DNA of 13,046 bases from an uncultured Lachnospiraceae bacterium (GCA_905236585.1 CAJOQZ010000126.1:1-13046); one strand, 5' to 3'; shown: positions 1 to 7,103, counted from the first letter of the stretch. The notes: generated by a model not told the origin, from the sequence alone. Numbers and translations are program-made.

Positions 1-590
1 GGGTGGCAAACAAACTGATGAATGAAAAGACGCCCGCTTCGGTGGAGATTTTGCTTTCGGGCTCTTTTGCCCGAACCTATCGGGGACACGGCACGGATCG
101 GGCGCTGCTTGCCGGAATCATGGGATATACCAGCGATTCCGAGCAGATTCGGGATGCGGTTTCCATCGCGAAGGAGCGCGGCATTGACTGCACTTTTGTG
201 ACAAAAGATATCGCGGGGGCGCACCCCAATACGGCGATGATTTCTTTTTCCATGCCGGACGGTACGCAAGGCATGGTGCTCGGCGCGAGCATCGGCGGCG
301 GGAATATCCGTGTCGATCAGGTCAATGGAATGCGCGTCGATTTTAACGGCGAAAAAAATACCATCCTCGTCATGCATGAGGATAAGCCCGGCGTCATTGC
401 GCGTGTGACGAACCTGATGCATTTTGAATATGGGGATGTGAATATCTGTAATTTTCATCTTTCCCGTGAATCCAAGGGCGGCAAGGCGATCATGACGATT
501 GAGATCGATGGGACGCCTCCGGATGAGATTGAGGAAGATATTGCCCTTTTGAAAAGTGTGGATAAGGCCATTTTGATTAGGAGAGTCTGA
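1..590 (+). CDS. sdaAB: L-serine dehydratase, iron-sulfur-dependent, beta subunit (5'-partial)
   Basis: This is the beta subunit of the two-subunit 4Fe-4S L-serine dehydratase, which deaminates L-serine to pyruvate and ammonia in the cytoplasm. About 195 residues are visible. The reading frame is open at the left edge; the GTG at position 3 is probably an internal valine codon, since the family is usually about 220 residues and the N-terminal segment with the conserved serine/histidine motif is missing. The middle carries family-typical stretches (GSFARTYRGHGTD at 20-32, HPNTA at 74-78, GASIGGGNI at 94-102). Residues 118-195 form an ACT domain (VMHEDKPGVIARVT). It ends 4 bases before the alpha subunit gene, and that gene's ribosome binding site lies within its last codons, as expected for a tightly coupled operon. 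Family identification is by recognition of the sequence. Confidence 0.93.
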   Translation, partial: VANKLMNEKTPASVEILLSGSFARTYRGHGTDRALLAGIMGYTSDSEQIRDAVSIAKERGIDCTFVTKDIAGAHPNTAMISFSMPDGTQGMVLGASIGGGNIRVDQVNGMRVDFNGEKNTILVMHEDKPGVIARVTNLMHFEYGDVNICNFHLSRESKGGKAIMTIEIDGTPPDEIEEDIALLKSVDKAILIRRV

Positions 591-594
591 AAAA

Positions 595-1488
595 ATGGAT
601 AATGCGTTAAAATATGACAGCATTCGTGGGCTGGTGAAGGCGGCGGAGGAAAGGCAGACGAAGATCAGCCGGGTGGTGCTTGCCGATCAGGCGACACAGA
701 TGGAAACGTCGGAAGAGGAACTTTTTACGCAGATGAGGGACAGTTTTGCCGTGATGCGCGAGGCGATCGCTTTCGGGCAGAATAAGGATCAGCGTTCGAT
801 GTCGGGACTGACCGGCGGGGAAGGATACCGGATGTACGAATACGCCGTAAATGGCGGCGGACTTTGCGGCTCCTTTTTGTCAAAAGCCATTGCCCGGGCA
901 CTTGCGGTTGCGGGATGCAATGCCTCGATGGGAAAAATCGTGGCGGCGCCGACGGCAGGCAGCTGCGGGATTTTGCCCGGATGCCTCGTGTCCTTGTACG
1001 AGGATAAGGGGATGGATGAAAAAGATGTGGTCATGTCGATGTTTACAGCAGGAGCCTTCGGTATGGTCATCGCTAAAAATGCCAGCATTGCAGGCGCACA
1101 GGGCGGCTGTCAGGCGGAATGCGGGAGCGCGGCGGCGATGGCGGCTGCCGCGATGGTGGAACTTTCGGGCGGCACGCCCGCGCAGTGTGCGGATGCATGC
1201 GCGATCGCAATTGCAAATCAGCTGGGTCTGGTGTGCGACCCGGTGGCGGGTCTTGTGGAGATCCCCTGCATCAAGCGGAATGCCGGAGGTCTTGTCATTG
1301 CATTTTCAAGTGCGGATATGGCGCTTGCGGGGGTTGAACCGAAGATTCCGGCGGATGAATGTATCGATGCGATGCGCGAGGTCGGAAATGCGCTTCCGGC
1401 ATCCCTTCGCGAAACTGCCGGGGGCGGTCTTGCAGCCACCCCCACGGCGAAGAAACTGAAAGAAAAGGTGTTCGGGCTGGGGGAGTAA
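595..1488 (+). CDS. sdaAA: L-serine dehydratase, iron-sulfur-dependent, alpha subunit
   Basis: This is the catalytic alpha subunit (297 residues, full family length) of iron-sulfur L-serine dehydratase. It pairs with the beta subunit encoded just upstream. The start ATG follows AGGAGAG at 579-585 with good spacing. Diagnostic motifs are the AAPTAGSCGILPG loop at residues 117-129 and a cysteine-rich half: Cys172 in GGCQAECGSA, then Cys214 and Cys225 in CDPVAGLVEIPC. The 42- and 11-residue spacings agree with the three conserved cysteines expected to bind the oxygen-sensitive 4Fe-4S cluster. A C-terminal glycine-rich ETAGGGLAATPTAKKL completes the match. No terminator with a T-run is visible in the 17 bases before the convergent small gene that follows. 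GC content is clearly higher than in genes further right, consistent with a resident core gene. Confidence 0.96.
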   Translation: MDNALKYDSIRGLVKAAEERQTKISRVVLADQATQMETSEEELFTQMRDSFAVMREAIAFGQNKDQRSMSGLTGGEGYRMYEYAVNGGGLCGSFLSKAIARALAVAGCNASMGKIVAAPTAGSCGILPGCLVSLYEDKGMDEKDVVMSMFTAGAFGMVIAKNASIAGAQGGCQAECGSAAAMAAAAMVELSGGTPAQCADACAIAIANQLGLVCDPVAGLVEIPCIKRNAGGLVIAFSSADMALAGVEPKIPADECIDAMREVGNALPASLRETAGGGLAATPTAKKLKEKVFGLGE

Positions 1489-1505
1489 ATTTACATAGGA
1501 TGTCT

Positions 1506-1721
1506 TTAGTCCGGCATGCCGCCGCCCTGTTTAGCGGAATCCCGCCGCTGGCGGATGATGATGTCTGACGCATCCTTTGCTTTGTTTAGCGGGGTTGATT
1601 TAATTCCGTCCAAAAAACCAAACAGGGCTGCACCTGTTATTGCAACAAGCGTACCGGTAATGATCGCTGTTGATAGTTTCCCGATAATCTTATTTTCCGT
1701 TGTTTTGATGATGTCGTTCAT
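1506..1721 (-). CDS. small single-span membrane protein of unknown function (71 aa)
   Basis: This 71-residue ORF is convergent with sdaAA. I do not recognise the family. It is probably real because a textbook AAAGGAGG (1728-1735 on the plus strand, read on minus) sits 6 bases before the ATG and a strong extended -10 lies just upstream. The N-terminus (MNDIIKTTENK) is short and polar. Residues 17-39 (STAIITGTLVAITGAALFGF) form one hydrophobic, glycine/alanine-rich helix. The C-terminal 30 residues are charged and polar (QRRDSAKQGGG). This suggests a small membrane protein with a basic tail, perhaps a stress or membrane-associated peptide, but no function can be assigned. The overlapping plus-strand frame (1516-1743) lacks a comparable ribosome binding site and is taken as a shadow. 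Confidence 0.72.
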   Translation of the reverse strand: MNDIIKTTENKIIGKLSTAIITGTLVAITGAALFGFLDGIKSTPLNKAKDASDIIIRQRRDSAKQGGGMPD

Positions 1722-1749
1722 TTCGTTCCTCCTTTATCCATGATGCCTT

Positions 1750-1778
1750 ATTATAGCATTTTTTAATCCGGCTTGAAA
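1750..1778 (-). promoter_or_regulatory. extended -10 promoter for the 71-aa membrane protein gene
   Basis: On the minus strand the sequence TGCTATAAT (plus positions 1750-1758) is a perfect -10 hexamer with an extended TGn element. A weak -35 (TTTCAA, plus 1773-1778) lies 17 bases upstream. The start would fall near 1743, giving a leader of about 20 nt that contains the AAAGGAGG site. Confidence 0.6.
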
Positions 1779-2059
1779 CATGAAAAATTCCATTGCCGTC
1801 AGCCGGAAGCAGCAATGCCGCCATTTTGTTTTATGAAGGCTGTTTTATGAATTAGAGTAAGACAAAACTGGAAGGTAAGGCTGATTCGGTGTTCCACGAC
1901 AGCATTGGAAAGATAATGACGGAGGTTTCGCGTGGTATACGAATATCGCATAGGAAGGCATATACAACAAGTATTTGAATAATGAAGCCGATGGGAATAT
2001 AATAACTACAGTTGAAACGTACATTTGGAGCCGGTCGCTTTTAAGCGGATAAAGGAAAG
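1779..2059 (+). other. intergenic stretch with possible decayed coding sequence
   Basis: No intact gene is visible between the divergent small membrane gene and the beta-helix gene. On the plus strand, 1865-1911 reads KLEGKADSVFHDSIGK in one frame. After a shift, 1909-2052 reads DNDGGFAWYTNIA, a stop (TAG at 1951-1953), then EGIYNKYLNNEADGN and onward to a TAA at 2050-2052. The composition is protein-like but interrupted, suggesting a frameshifted and nonsense-mutated relic. I do not recognise the parent family, so the relic is only a possibility. The downstream gene's promoter lies inside it. Confidence 0.3.
1975..2003 (+). promoter_or_regulatory. promoter for the DUF3737-like gene
   Basis: TTGAAT at 1975-1980 (4 of 6 to the -35 consensus) and a perfect TATAAT at 1998-2003 are separated by exactly 17 bases. 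Transcription would begin near 2010, leaving a leader of about 55 nt with AAAGGAAAGG (2051-2060) before the ATG at 2066. Confidence 0.65.
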
Positions 2060-2065
2060 GTGAAA

Positions 2066-2917
2066 ATGAAAGCATATATCAATGAAACATTTGACAGTGA
2101 AAGAGCACTATACGGCAGTCATGGCATAGAGGTTCGGGAATGCCGGTTTGACGGTCCAAAAGACGGGGAGAGCGCATTAAAAGAGAGCAGCGACATCAGA
2201 GTTTCGGACAGTTTTTTCAACCTCCGATACCCCTTCTGGCATGACGATAATCTTACGATCACCGGGAGCGAAATGACAGAAAACTGCCGTGCGGCACTGT
2301 GGTATTCGAAAGATATCCATATTTCTGATACGAAACTGTTCGGCATCAAGGCGCTTAGGGAATGTGATCACGTCGCCATCGAAAGCAGCGAGATCATCTC
2401 GCCGGAATTCGGTTGGTCGGTACGAGGAATCAAAATGAAGGATTCTTCCGCTGTCAGCGAGTATTTTCTGATGAGGTCAAGCGATATCGACTTTTCTCAT
2501 GTCAGAATGCAAGGGAAATATTCGTTTCAGTACATTGAGAATGCAACCATTAGCGAATGTGAATTTGACACAAAAGATGCGTTTTGGCATGCGAAAAATG
2601 TTGTGGTAAAAGACAGCGTGATAAAAGGCGAATATCTTGCATGGTACAGCGAGGACATCACATTTATAAACTGCACGATCATTGGAACACAGCCTTTCTG
2701 CTATTGCAAAGGGTTAAAACTTATCGGCTGCCGGATGGAACGGTGCGACCTTGCCTTTGAAAAATCAGAAGTCGAGGCGGATATTGTTTCCGAAGTGGAA
2801 AGTATAAAGAATCCGCTAAGCGGCAATATTGTCGTTTATGACGTGAAGGAACTTATCATGGATGATCCCGAAGCAAAGTGCAAGGTTACGGCAAAAAAAA
2901 TCCTGCCTGTGAAGTGA
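2066..2917 (+). CDS. DUF3737-like right-handed beta-helix protein
   Basis: This encodes a 283-residue protein that I recognise as similar to DUF3737 proteins of Firmicutes, whose biochemical role is unknown. Short repeating units run along the sequence in a W-[YH]-[SA]-[KE]-[DN]-hydrophobic-x-hydrophobic pattern followed by a turn and S/C, for example ALWYSKDIHISDT, AFWHAKNVVVKDS and LAWYSEDITFINC. Such rungs of about 20 residues are characteristic of a right-handed parallel beta-helix (pentapeptide- or pectin-lyase-like solenoid). There is no signal peptide or membrane segment, so a cytoplasmic location is likely. The ATG at 2066 is preferred over the in-frame GTG at 2060 because AAAGGAAAGG at 2051-2060 is correctly spaced for it. 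The gene has its own promoter and ends convergently, 80 bases from the RpiR gene. No clear terminator is visible in that gap. Confidence 0.85.
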   Translation: MKAYINETFDSERALYGSHGIEVRECRFDGPKDGESALKESSDIRVSDSFFNLRYPFWHDDNLTITGSEMTENCRAALWYSKDIHISDTKLFGIKALRECDHVAIESSEIISPEFGWSVRGIKMKDSSAVSEYFLMRSSDIDFSHVRMQGKYSFQYIENATISECEFDTKDAFWHAKNVVVKDSVIKGEYLAWYSEDITFINCTIIGTQPFCYCKGLKLIGCRMERCDLAFEKSEVEADIVSEVESIKNPLSGNIVVYDVKELIMDDPEAKCKVTAKKILPVK

Positions 2918-2997
2918 TCGACGTAAAGTTTACCGAAAATGAATTATCAAAGGCGTGCAATTATTGAGACATGACGAAGGTTGTTTTTGCCGTATAA

Positions 2998-3843
2998 CTA
3001 TCCTGCGGATTCACGCATCGTATTGTAATATTTCATTTTTTTCTCGAAATTCTCGTCATAGTTGCTCTCAAAATAACAGGAATAGAGTACATCCAGGATA
3101 TAAAGAATAGATAGTCTGGTGGAGAATGAGGATATTTTTCTGTAGTGATTCTCCATCGGACTGATATACAGAGTGTAGTTGCCCTTTATCATGGTCTGGT
3201 TCGGGGAGCATATCAAAAGAATCGGAGTCCCGTTTTTGTGGAGGGAATCGGATATAGATTTTGCCACAAGGCCTCTTCCTTCAAATGACAGTTGGATTGC
3301 CATATGGGACATATCAGAAGCAGCAGCGCATAACTGTTGTTCGTATTCATCTATTGGGACGTTGATCGTGACGCCGATCTCCTGCATCTGAAACGCAAAA
3401 TTCTTTGCAAACCATACATTGCCTGCAGACGTATAAAAATCAATCTGTTTCGCACGCTTCATTGCACTGACTGCCAATCGGATCTGATCGGTTCGCATAT
3501 GGTCGATGGTGGAGTCTATTGTGCGCAGGTAGTTTTCCTGCATGGCGTTCATGATCTCATAATACGACTGATCCCTAAGCACAGGAAAATTAAAGTCGAA
3601 CTCTTTCTGATGAAGGTACTCATCCAAGTCGGCGGAAAGGCGGATTTTCAGTTCTGAGAATCCGCCTATCTTCAACTTGTCGCACAGCCTGTAGACAGTA
3701 GCGGAGGAGACATAGGTCTTAGCCTTTAGTTCATCAACGCTCATGGAAAGAACAGCGTCCGGATGGCTTATGATGTAGTCGGCGATCCTCTGCTCGCTCG
3801 ATGATAGATTGTCCTGTCTATGAAGCTGTACGAATATGTTCAT
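2998..3843 (-). CDS. MurR/RpiR-family transcriptional regulator (HTH + SIS)
   Basis: This 281-residue regulator has the family layout. An N-terminal helix-turn-helix covers roughly residues 1-75, with the hallmark SSSEQRIADYIISHPDAVLSM segment and VSSATVYRLCDKL as the recognition region. A SIS sugar-phosphate-binding domain follows from about residue 105 to 245 (AKQIDFYTSAGNVWFAKNFA, then LICSPN). Such proteins sense phosphosugars and control adjacent sugar catabolic genes. The ATG lies 5 bases after the stop of the upstream 6-phospho-beta-glucosidase gene, and its ribosome binding site (AAAGGG, plus 3851-3856) overlaps that gene's end, so the two are cotranscribed and probably translationally coupled. 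By position it is most likely the local regulator responding to a phosphorylated beta-glucoside. Activator or repressor action cannot be told from sequence. Confidence 0.92.
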   Translation of the reverse strand: MNIFVQLHRQDNLSSSEQRIADYIISHPDAVLSMSVDELKAKTYVSSATVYRLCDKLKIGGFSELKIRLSADLDEYLHQKEFDFNFPVLRDQSYYEIMNAMQENYLRTIDSTIDHMRTDQIRLAVSAMKRAKQIDFYTSAGNVWFAKNFAFQMQEIGVTINVPIDEYEQQLCAAASDMSHMAIQLSFEGRGLVAKSISDSLHKNGTPILLICSPNQTMIKGNYTLYISPMENHYRKISSFSTRLSILYILDVLYSCYFESNYDENFEKKMKYYNTMRESAG

Positions 3844-3848
3844 GATAT

Positions 3849-5273
3849 TTACCCTTTATACAAGCATTCTCCGTTTGTGGCAATTACTTCCTTGTACCAG
3901 TGGAAGGAATCTTTTTTATAGCGCTTCAGGCTGCCGACCTTTTCATCGGTAGTGTCAACATAGATAAATCCGTAGCGCTTTCGGATGCCCTCGTGGGTGG
4001 AAACAAGATCAATGGCGGACCATGGATTGTAGCCCATCATTTCCACGCCGTCCGTGATCGCCAGCCGTATCTGTCGGATGTGTTCGTCCAGATATTTGAT
4101 ACGATAATCGTCGTGTACGCTGCCGTCATCCTCCAGTTTGTCATAGGCGCCAAGTCCGTTTTCTGTAACAAGAAGGGGCAGATGATATCGGTCGTAGAGT
4201 TCACGCATTGTTGCGCGGAATCCGTCAGGGTCTATTTCCCAGCCAAATTCGGTCTTCAACAGATTGGGGTTGGCAGCGCCCTTATAGAAGCCTGCATCTA
4301 CAGATGCGCTCTGCTGGTCAGCCTCGCCGCCGTTGCCCTCATCCCATGAAAGGCTGGCTTCGACGGTAGTGGTACTGTAATAGTTGAATCCAATAAAGTC
4401 GGGATGGGCATTCTTTAGCGCCTCTTCATCGCCCTCGGCAAATGCGGGAGCGGCATCATGCTCTTTGAGATAAGCCCATACCAGATTATTATAGCGTCCG
4501 AATACAGCCATATCAAGATAAAGCCAGTTGCGAAGCGCGTTAAAGTTCTGTGCGGCAAGGATATCGCAGGGCTTGCTGGAAGCCGGATATACAAGTGAAA
4601 TATTCGGAGCAGGTCCGATCAGCGCATCGGGAATGATGCGGTGGCACAGGTTCATAGCCTTTGCCTGTGCAACAAGTTGGTGGTGGTTCTGCTGATAGAT
4701 TTCCTTTTTGATATTTGTACAGCCTTCCGGGATATGAAGGGTTCCGATCACCGGACCCATAAGGGTAAGTACATTTTGTTCATTTATGGTCAGCCAGTGC
4801 TTGACCCTGTCGCCGAAGTTTTCAAACAGTACCTTTGCATAATTCTCGAACCACTGTACCGACTCCGGATTGGACCAGGAGCCTTTTTCATCCAGCGCGG
4901 CAGGCATATCAAAGTGGAACATGGTAACGATGGGGGTAATATCGTACTTCAAACATTCGTTGATCAGATTGTTATAGAAATCGATTCCCTTTTGATTAAC
5001 CTCTCCGGTTCCTTTTGGAAGGATGCGGGTCCATGCGATGGAAAAACGGTAGGATTTAAAGCCCATCTCAGCCATGAGGGCAATGTCTTCCTTGTAGTGA
5101 TGATAATGATCGGCGCAGGTGGCAAGGTCAGCGGTGCCCTCCGGCAGTTCTTTTACATCCTGGCAGGAAGGCCCTTTGCCGTCTTCGGCGTTGGCGCCTT
5201 CTACCTGATAAGCGGAAGTGGATGCTCCCCAGAAGAAGTTTTTGGGAAACGGTTCAAGTGTTTTATGCAGCAT
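3849..5273 (-). CDS. 6-phospho-beta-glucosidase, glycoside hydrolase family 1
   Basis: This 474-residue GH1 enzyme hydrolyses phosphorylated beta-glucosides (imported by a PTS) to glucose-6-phosphate and aglycone in the cytoplasm. The N-terminal signature FPKNFFWGASTSAYQVEG is at 9-26. The acid/base Glu165 lies in LTINEQN and the nucleophile Glu371 in LVTENGLG. Ser425 with Lys432 and Tyr434 in the segment before GFIYVD matches the phosphate-binding loop that separates 6-phospho-glycosidases from plain beta-glucosidases. The start ATG is supported by AAAGGAGG (plus 5282-5289) at 8 bases. It forms an operon with the RpiR regulator downstream. No PTS transporter gene is present in the window, so the sugar-specific permease must be encoded elsewhere. 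Closely related 6-phospho-beta-galactosidases cannot be strictly excluded. Confidence 0.95.
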   Translation of the reverse strand: MLHKTLEPFPKNFFWGASTSAYQVEGANAEDGKGPSCQDVKELPEGTADLATCADHYHHYKEDIALMAEMGFKSYRFSIAWTRILPKGTGEVNQKGIDFYNNLINECLKYDITPIVTMFHFDMPAALDEKGSWSNPESVQWFENYAKVLFENFGDRVKHWLTINEQNVLTLMGPVIGTLHIPEGCTNIKKEIYQQNHHQLVAQAKAMNLCHRIIPDALIGPAPNISLVYPASSKPCDILAAQNFNALRNWLYLDMAVFGRYNNLVWAYLKEHDAAPAFAEGDEEALKNAHPDFIGFNYYSTTTVEASLSWDEGNGGEADQQSASVDAGFYKGAANPNLLKTEFGWEIDPDGFRATMRELYDRYHLPLLVTENGLGAYDKLEDDGSVHDDYRIKYLDEHIRQIRLAITDGVEMMGYNPWSAIDLVSTHEGIRKRYGFIYVDTTDEKVGSLKRYKKDSFHWYKEVIATNGECLYKG

Positions 5274-5354
5274 GATGAAGTCCTCCTTTATGGATTGTCG
5301 CGCTTCTGTTTCGCTATCAGCATATCAGGTTATCGTCAGAATAAAAAGAGGGAA

Positions 5355-5426
5355 ATCACATCTCGGAATATTTTCTCAAAATGTGATATGAACTTACATT
5401 GGAAAAGTGAGAAAATCTTACACTTT
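5355..5426. promoter_or_regulatory. candidate operator cluster upstream of the 6-phospho-beta-glucosidase operon
   Basis: Three nested inverted repeats lie within about 70 bases upstream of the minus-strand operon. ATCACAT (5355-5361) pairs with ATGTGAT (5381-5387). ATTTTCTCA (5370-5378) pairs with TGAGAAAAT (5408-5416), so the same 9-mer occurs on both strands. AAAGTG (5404-5409) pairs with CACTTT (5421-5426). These could be binding sites of the linked RpiR regulator. I could not place a convincing -10/-35 pair for the operon, so the role is inference. Confidence 0.4.
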
Positions 5427-5438
5427 GCGGTTAAGATA

Positions 5439-5467
5439 TGGAAAATCGCGTGGGTACAAAATATAAT
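5439..5467 (+). promoter_or_regulatory. possible promoter before the phosphatase gene fragment
   Basis: TGGAAA at 5439-5444 (4 of 6 matches to the -35 consensus) and a perfect TATAAT at 5462-5467 are 17 bases apart on the plus strand. The -10 overlaps an ATG at 5466 that opens a 36-codon frame through the duplicated fragment. If active, it would transcribe the fragment and possibly the ATPase gene 225 bases on. Confidence 0.35.
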
Positions 5468-5479
5468 GGCTCTACGAAC

Positions 5480-5586
5480 TGCCGGTGACAACGATGAGGG
5501 AAAAAAAGATCCCATTGCCAATGTAAATTATCCGGAGTATTTCAAAAAACTTGAAACTGCAGCCGGTATTTCATGATTTGTCCTGA
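5480..5586 (+). pseudogene. internally deleted partial duplicate of the HisJ-type phosphatase gene
   Basis: Bases 5481-5557 match 7511-7587 of the intact PHP phosphatase gene with one difference (A for G at 5501). Bases 5558-5586 match 8175-8203, the very end of that gene including its TGA. The copy therefore lacks the first 170 bases and an internal 587 bases. Since 587 is not a multiple of 3, the tail is read out of frame, giving AAGIS and a stop at 5574-5576. An ATG at 5466 opens a 36-codon frame covering phosphatase residues 58-82, but no active site remains. It is best read as debris of a duplication followed by deletion. The near-identity indicates a recent event or gene conversion. Confidence 0.85.
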
Positions 5587-5625
5587 TCACGGCATATTGT
5601 CTTCTGCGCGAGATAATTATTGTTG

Positions 5626-5651
5626 ATTTTATCGTGCGCATACGATAAAAT
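5626..5651. promoter_or_regulatory. 26-bp palindrome upstream of the ATPase gene
   Basis: Perfect 10-base arms ATTTTATCGT (5626-5635) and ACGATAAAAT (5642-5651) flank the spacer GCGCAT. It lies 41 bases before the ATPase start, where an operator or the base of a leader hairpin would sit. No T-run follows it, so it is not an intrinsic terminator. The binding protein is unknown. Confidence 0.55.
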
Positions 5652-5692
5652 AAACGCATAACATCGTGCCGAAGGGATGATTAGAGGTAATC

Positions 5693-6964
5693 ATGAATCA
5701 TAATGTATTGAAGCAGGTCGTTTTAGAGCAGATTGAGGTAATACAAAGTGCCAAGATCATTGAACGAGACTATTATTTTGAAAAGAGCATCAACTACATT
5801 TTGGTTGGACTTAGAAGAGCCGGGAAATCTACGCTTTTATACAAGATTGCCAGAGAACTTGTTGAAGAAGGCTGTGGATGGTCTCAGATAATCTATATCA
5901 ATTTTGAGGATGACAGACTCTTAGGTTTTACGAGGGAGGATTTTAATGACATCGTTGAGACTGCGTATGAGTTGACGGAGGCAAAAGAGATATATTATTT
6001 CTTCGATGAGATACAGATCATAGAAGGATGGGAACATTTTGCCAGAAGAATGGCCGATCAGAAAAAGCATGTGTATATTACAGGAAGCAATGCAAAAATG
6101 CTAAGTTCTGAAATGGAAAAAGTTCTTGGAGGAAGATATCTGTCCAAAATGATCATGCCGTTTTCATTTAGTGAGTCGCTTGATTATAAAAACATAGAGC
6201 ATGATGAGAGGGCGTTGCTTACAACGTCTAAGGCGGCAAAGATCCGCAGAGGCTGCCAGGAATATATTACGGGCGGTGGTTTCCCTGAGGCGCAGCTCTT
6301 GACCAACAAAAGGGAATATATTAAGGGCGTATATGAGAAGGTTCTTTTAGGAGATATTATAGAACGTGAAAATGTAAATAACAAGATGGCTCTCAGGCTT
6401 ATGATAAAGAAAATAGCGGAAACCGTAATGCATGAGATTTCTTTTAATACGCTTGCCGGGAATGTAAAAGCAACCGGAACCAAGACATCAACAGATTCCA
6501 TGATAGATTATGTATCTTATGGGGAAAATGCGTATCTTTTATTTAGGAATAGAAATTATGTATCTAAGTTCGCAGAAAAAGAGAGTACGCCACGATTTTA
6601 TTTTTATGATAACGGACTTCTGTCATTGTTCCTGGTAGATAAACCATCAACGCTTTTGGAAAATGCAGTTGCAGTTCATTTGAAGCGTAAATTTGGCGAA
6701 GAAGTATATTATTTCAAATCCACGCAAACAGGAATAGATATTGATTTTTATCTTCCGGAAGAAGGCTGTGCTATTCAGGTGGCGTACAGTTTGGAAACGG
6801 CAGAAGACAGAGAAATCAAAAGCCTTATATCTTTTGCTGAGAAAACATCAGGAGTACAGCGCCTTTTCCTTGTAACCAATGAGGAAGAACGTACAATTAC
6901 AAAAGATGGTCTGACAATTGAAGTGATACCCGTGTACAAATTTTTATTGGAACCGTTGCTTTGA
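5693..6964 (+). CDS. AAA_14/DUF4143-type ATP-binding protein
   Basis: This 423-residue protein has the architecture of the widespread but poorly understood AAA_14-DUF4143 ATPases. Walker A is GLRRAGKST at 39-47, Walker B is YYFFDEIQ at 101-108, a sensor-like ITGSNAK lies at 129-135, and the family-typical LGGRYLSKMIMPFSFSE at 145-161 contains a candidate arginine finger. The C-terminal third (about 310-423) shows ENAVAVHLKRKF, then GIDIDFYLP and AIQVAYSLE, resembling a PD-(D/E)XK-like fold in which the D-x-D and Q-V-x-Y positions take the place of the nuclease motifs; whether it cuts DNA is unknown. The start ATG follows AGAGG. The gene is markedly AT-richer than its neighbours, suggesting horizontal acquisition. 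It stands alone behind a palindrome, with no partner gene attached. Confidence 0.9.
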   Translation: MNHNVLKQVVLEQIEVIQSAKIIERDYYFEKSINYILVGLRRAGKSTLLYKIARELVEEGCGWSQIIYINFEDDRLLGFTREDFNDIVETAYELTEAKEIYYFFDEIQIIEGWEHFARRMADQKKHVYITGSNAKMLSSEMEKVLGGRYLSKMIMPFSFSESLDYKNIEHDERALLTTSKAAKIRRGCQEYITGGGFPEAQLLTNKREYIKGVYEKVLLGDIIERENVNNKMALRLMIKKIAETVMHEISFNTLAGNVKATGTKTSTDSMIDYVSYGENAYLLFRNRNYVSKFAEKESTPRFYFYDNGLLSLFLVDKPSTLLENAVAVHLKRKFGEEVYYFKSTQTGIDIDFYLPEEGCAIQVAYSLETAEDREIKSLISFAEKTSGVQRLFLVTNEEERTITKDGLTIEVIPVYKFLLEPLL

Positions 6965-7023
6965 CAAAACTGATAGAAGGCATATTGAAAGTTGTATATT
7001 GCATGAAAGAGGACAATGGTGAC

Positions 7024-7080
7024 ATGGAAATTAAGGACGGAAAGGATTATATTCCCAAGAACGACGTGGTCTCCATATGA
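7024..7080 (+). other. 18-codon ORF, possible gene relic
   Basis: A short frame reads MEIKDGKDYIP followed by seven residues and TGA. It has a plausible AGAGGA about 10 bases upstream and is extendable to an ATG at 7003. The start resembles the N-terminus of some GNAT acetyltransferases, but this is too short to claim. It may be a truncated gene or simply chance. Confidence 0.2.
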
Positions 7081-7103
7081 AAGGCGGTGTGATGTGACCG
7101 GGC

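Noticed and set aside
851..1459. 202-codon plus-strand frame inside sdaAA
   Set aside because: It is a shadow of a GC-rich gene with no ribosome binding site. The Arg/Trp-rich composition is typical of a shifted frame.
1511..1522. Palindrome CGGCATGCCG near the sdaAA end as a bidirectional terminator
   Set aside because: It is too short, has no T-run on either side, and lies inside the small gene's coding sequence.
5293..5315. Possible catabolite-repression (cre) site upstream of the GH1 gene
   Set aside because: The best match (TGATAGCGAAACAG on the minus strand) misses several conserved positions.
4641..5576. 311-codon plus-strand open frame
   Set aside because: Most of it is antisense to the well-supported GH1 gene. 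Only its last 36 codons have meaning, as the phosphatase gene fragment.
5693..6964. The ATPase as part of a toxin-antitoxin pair
   Set aside because: No partner gene of suitable size lies next to it. The flanking sequences are a duplicated fragment and gene relics.
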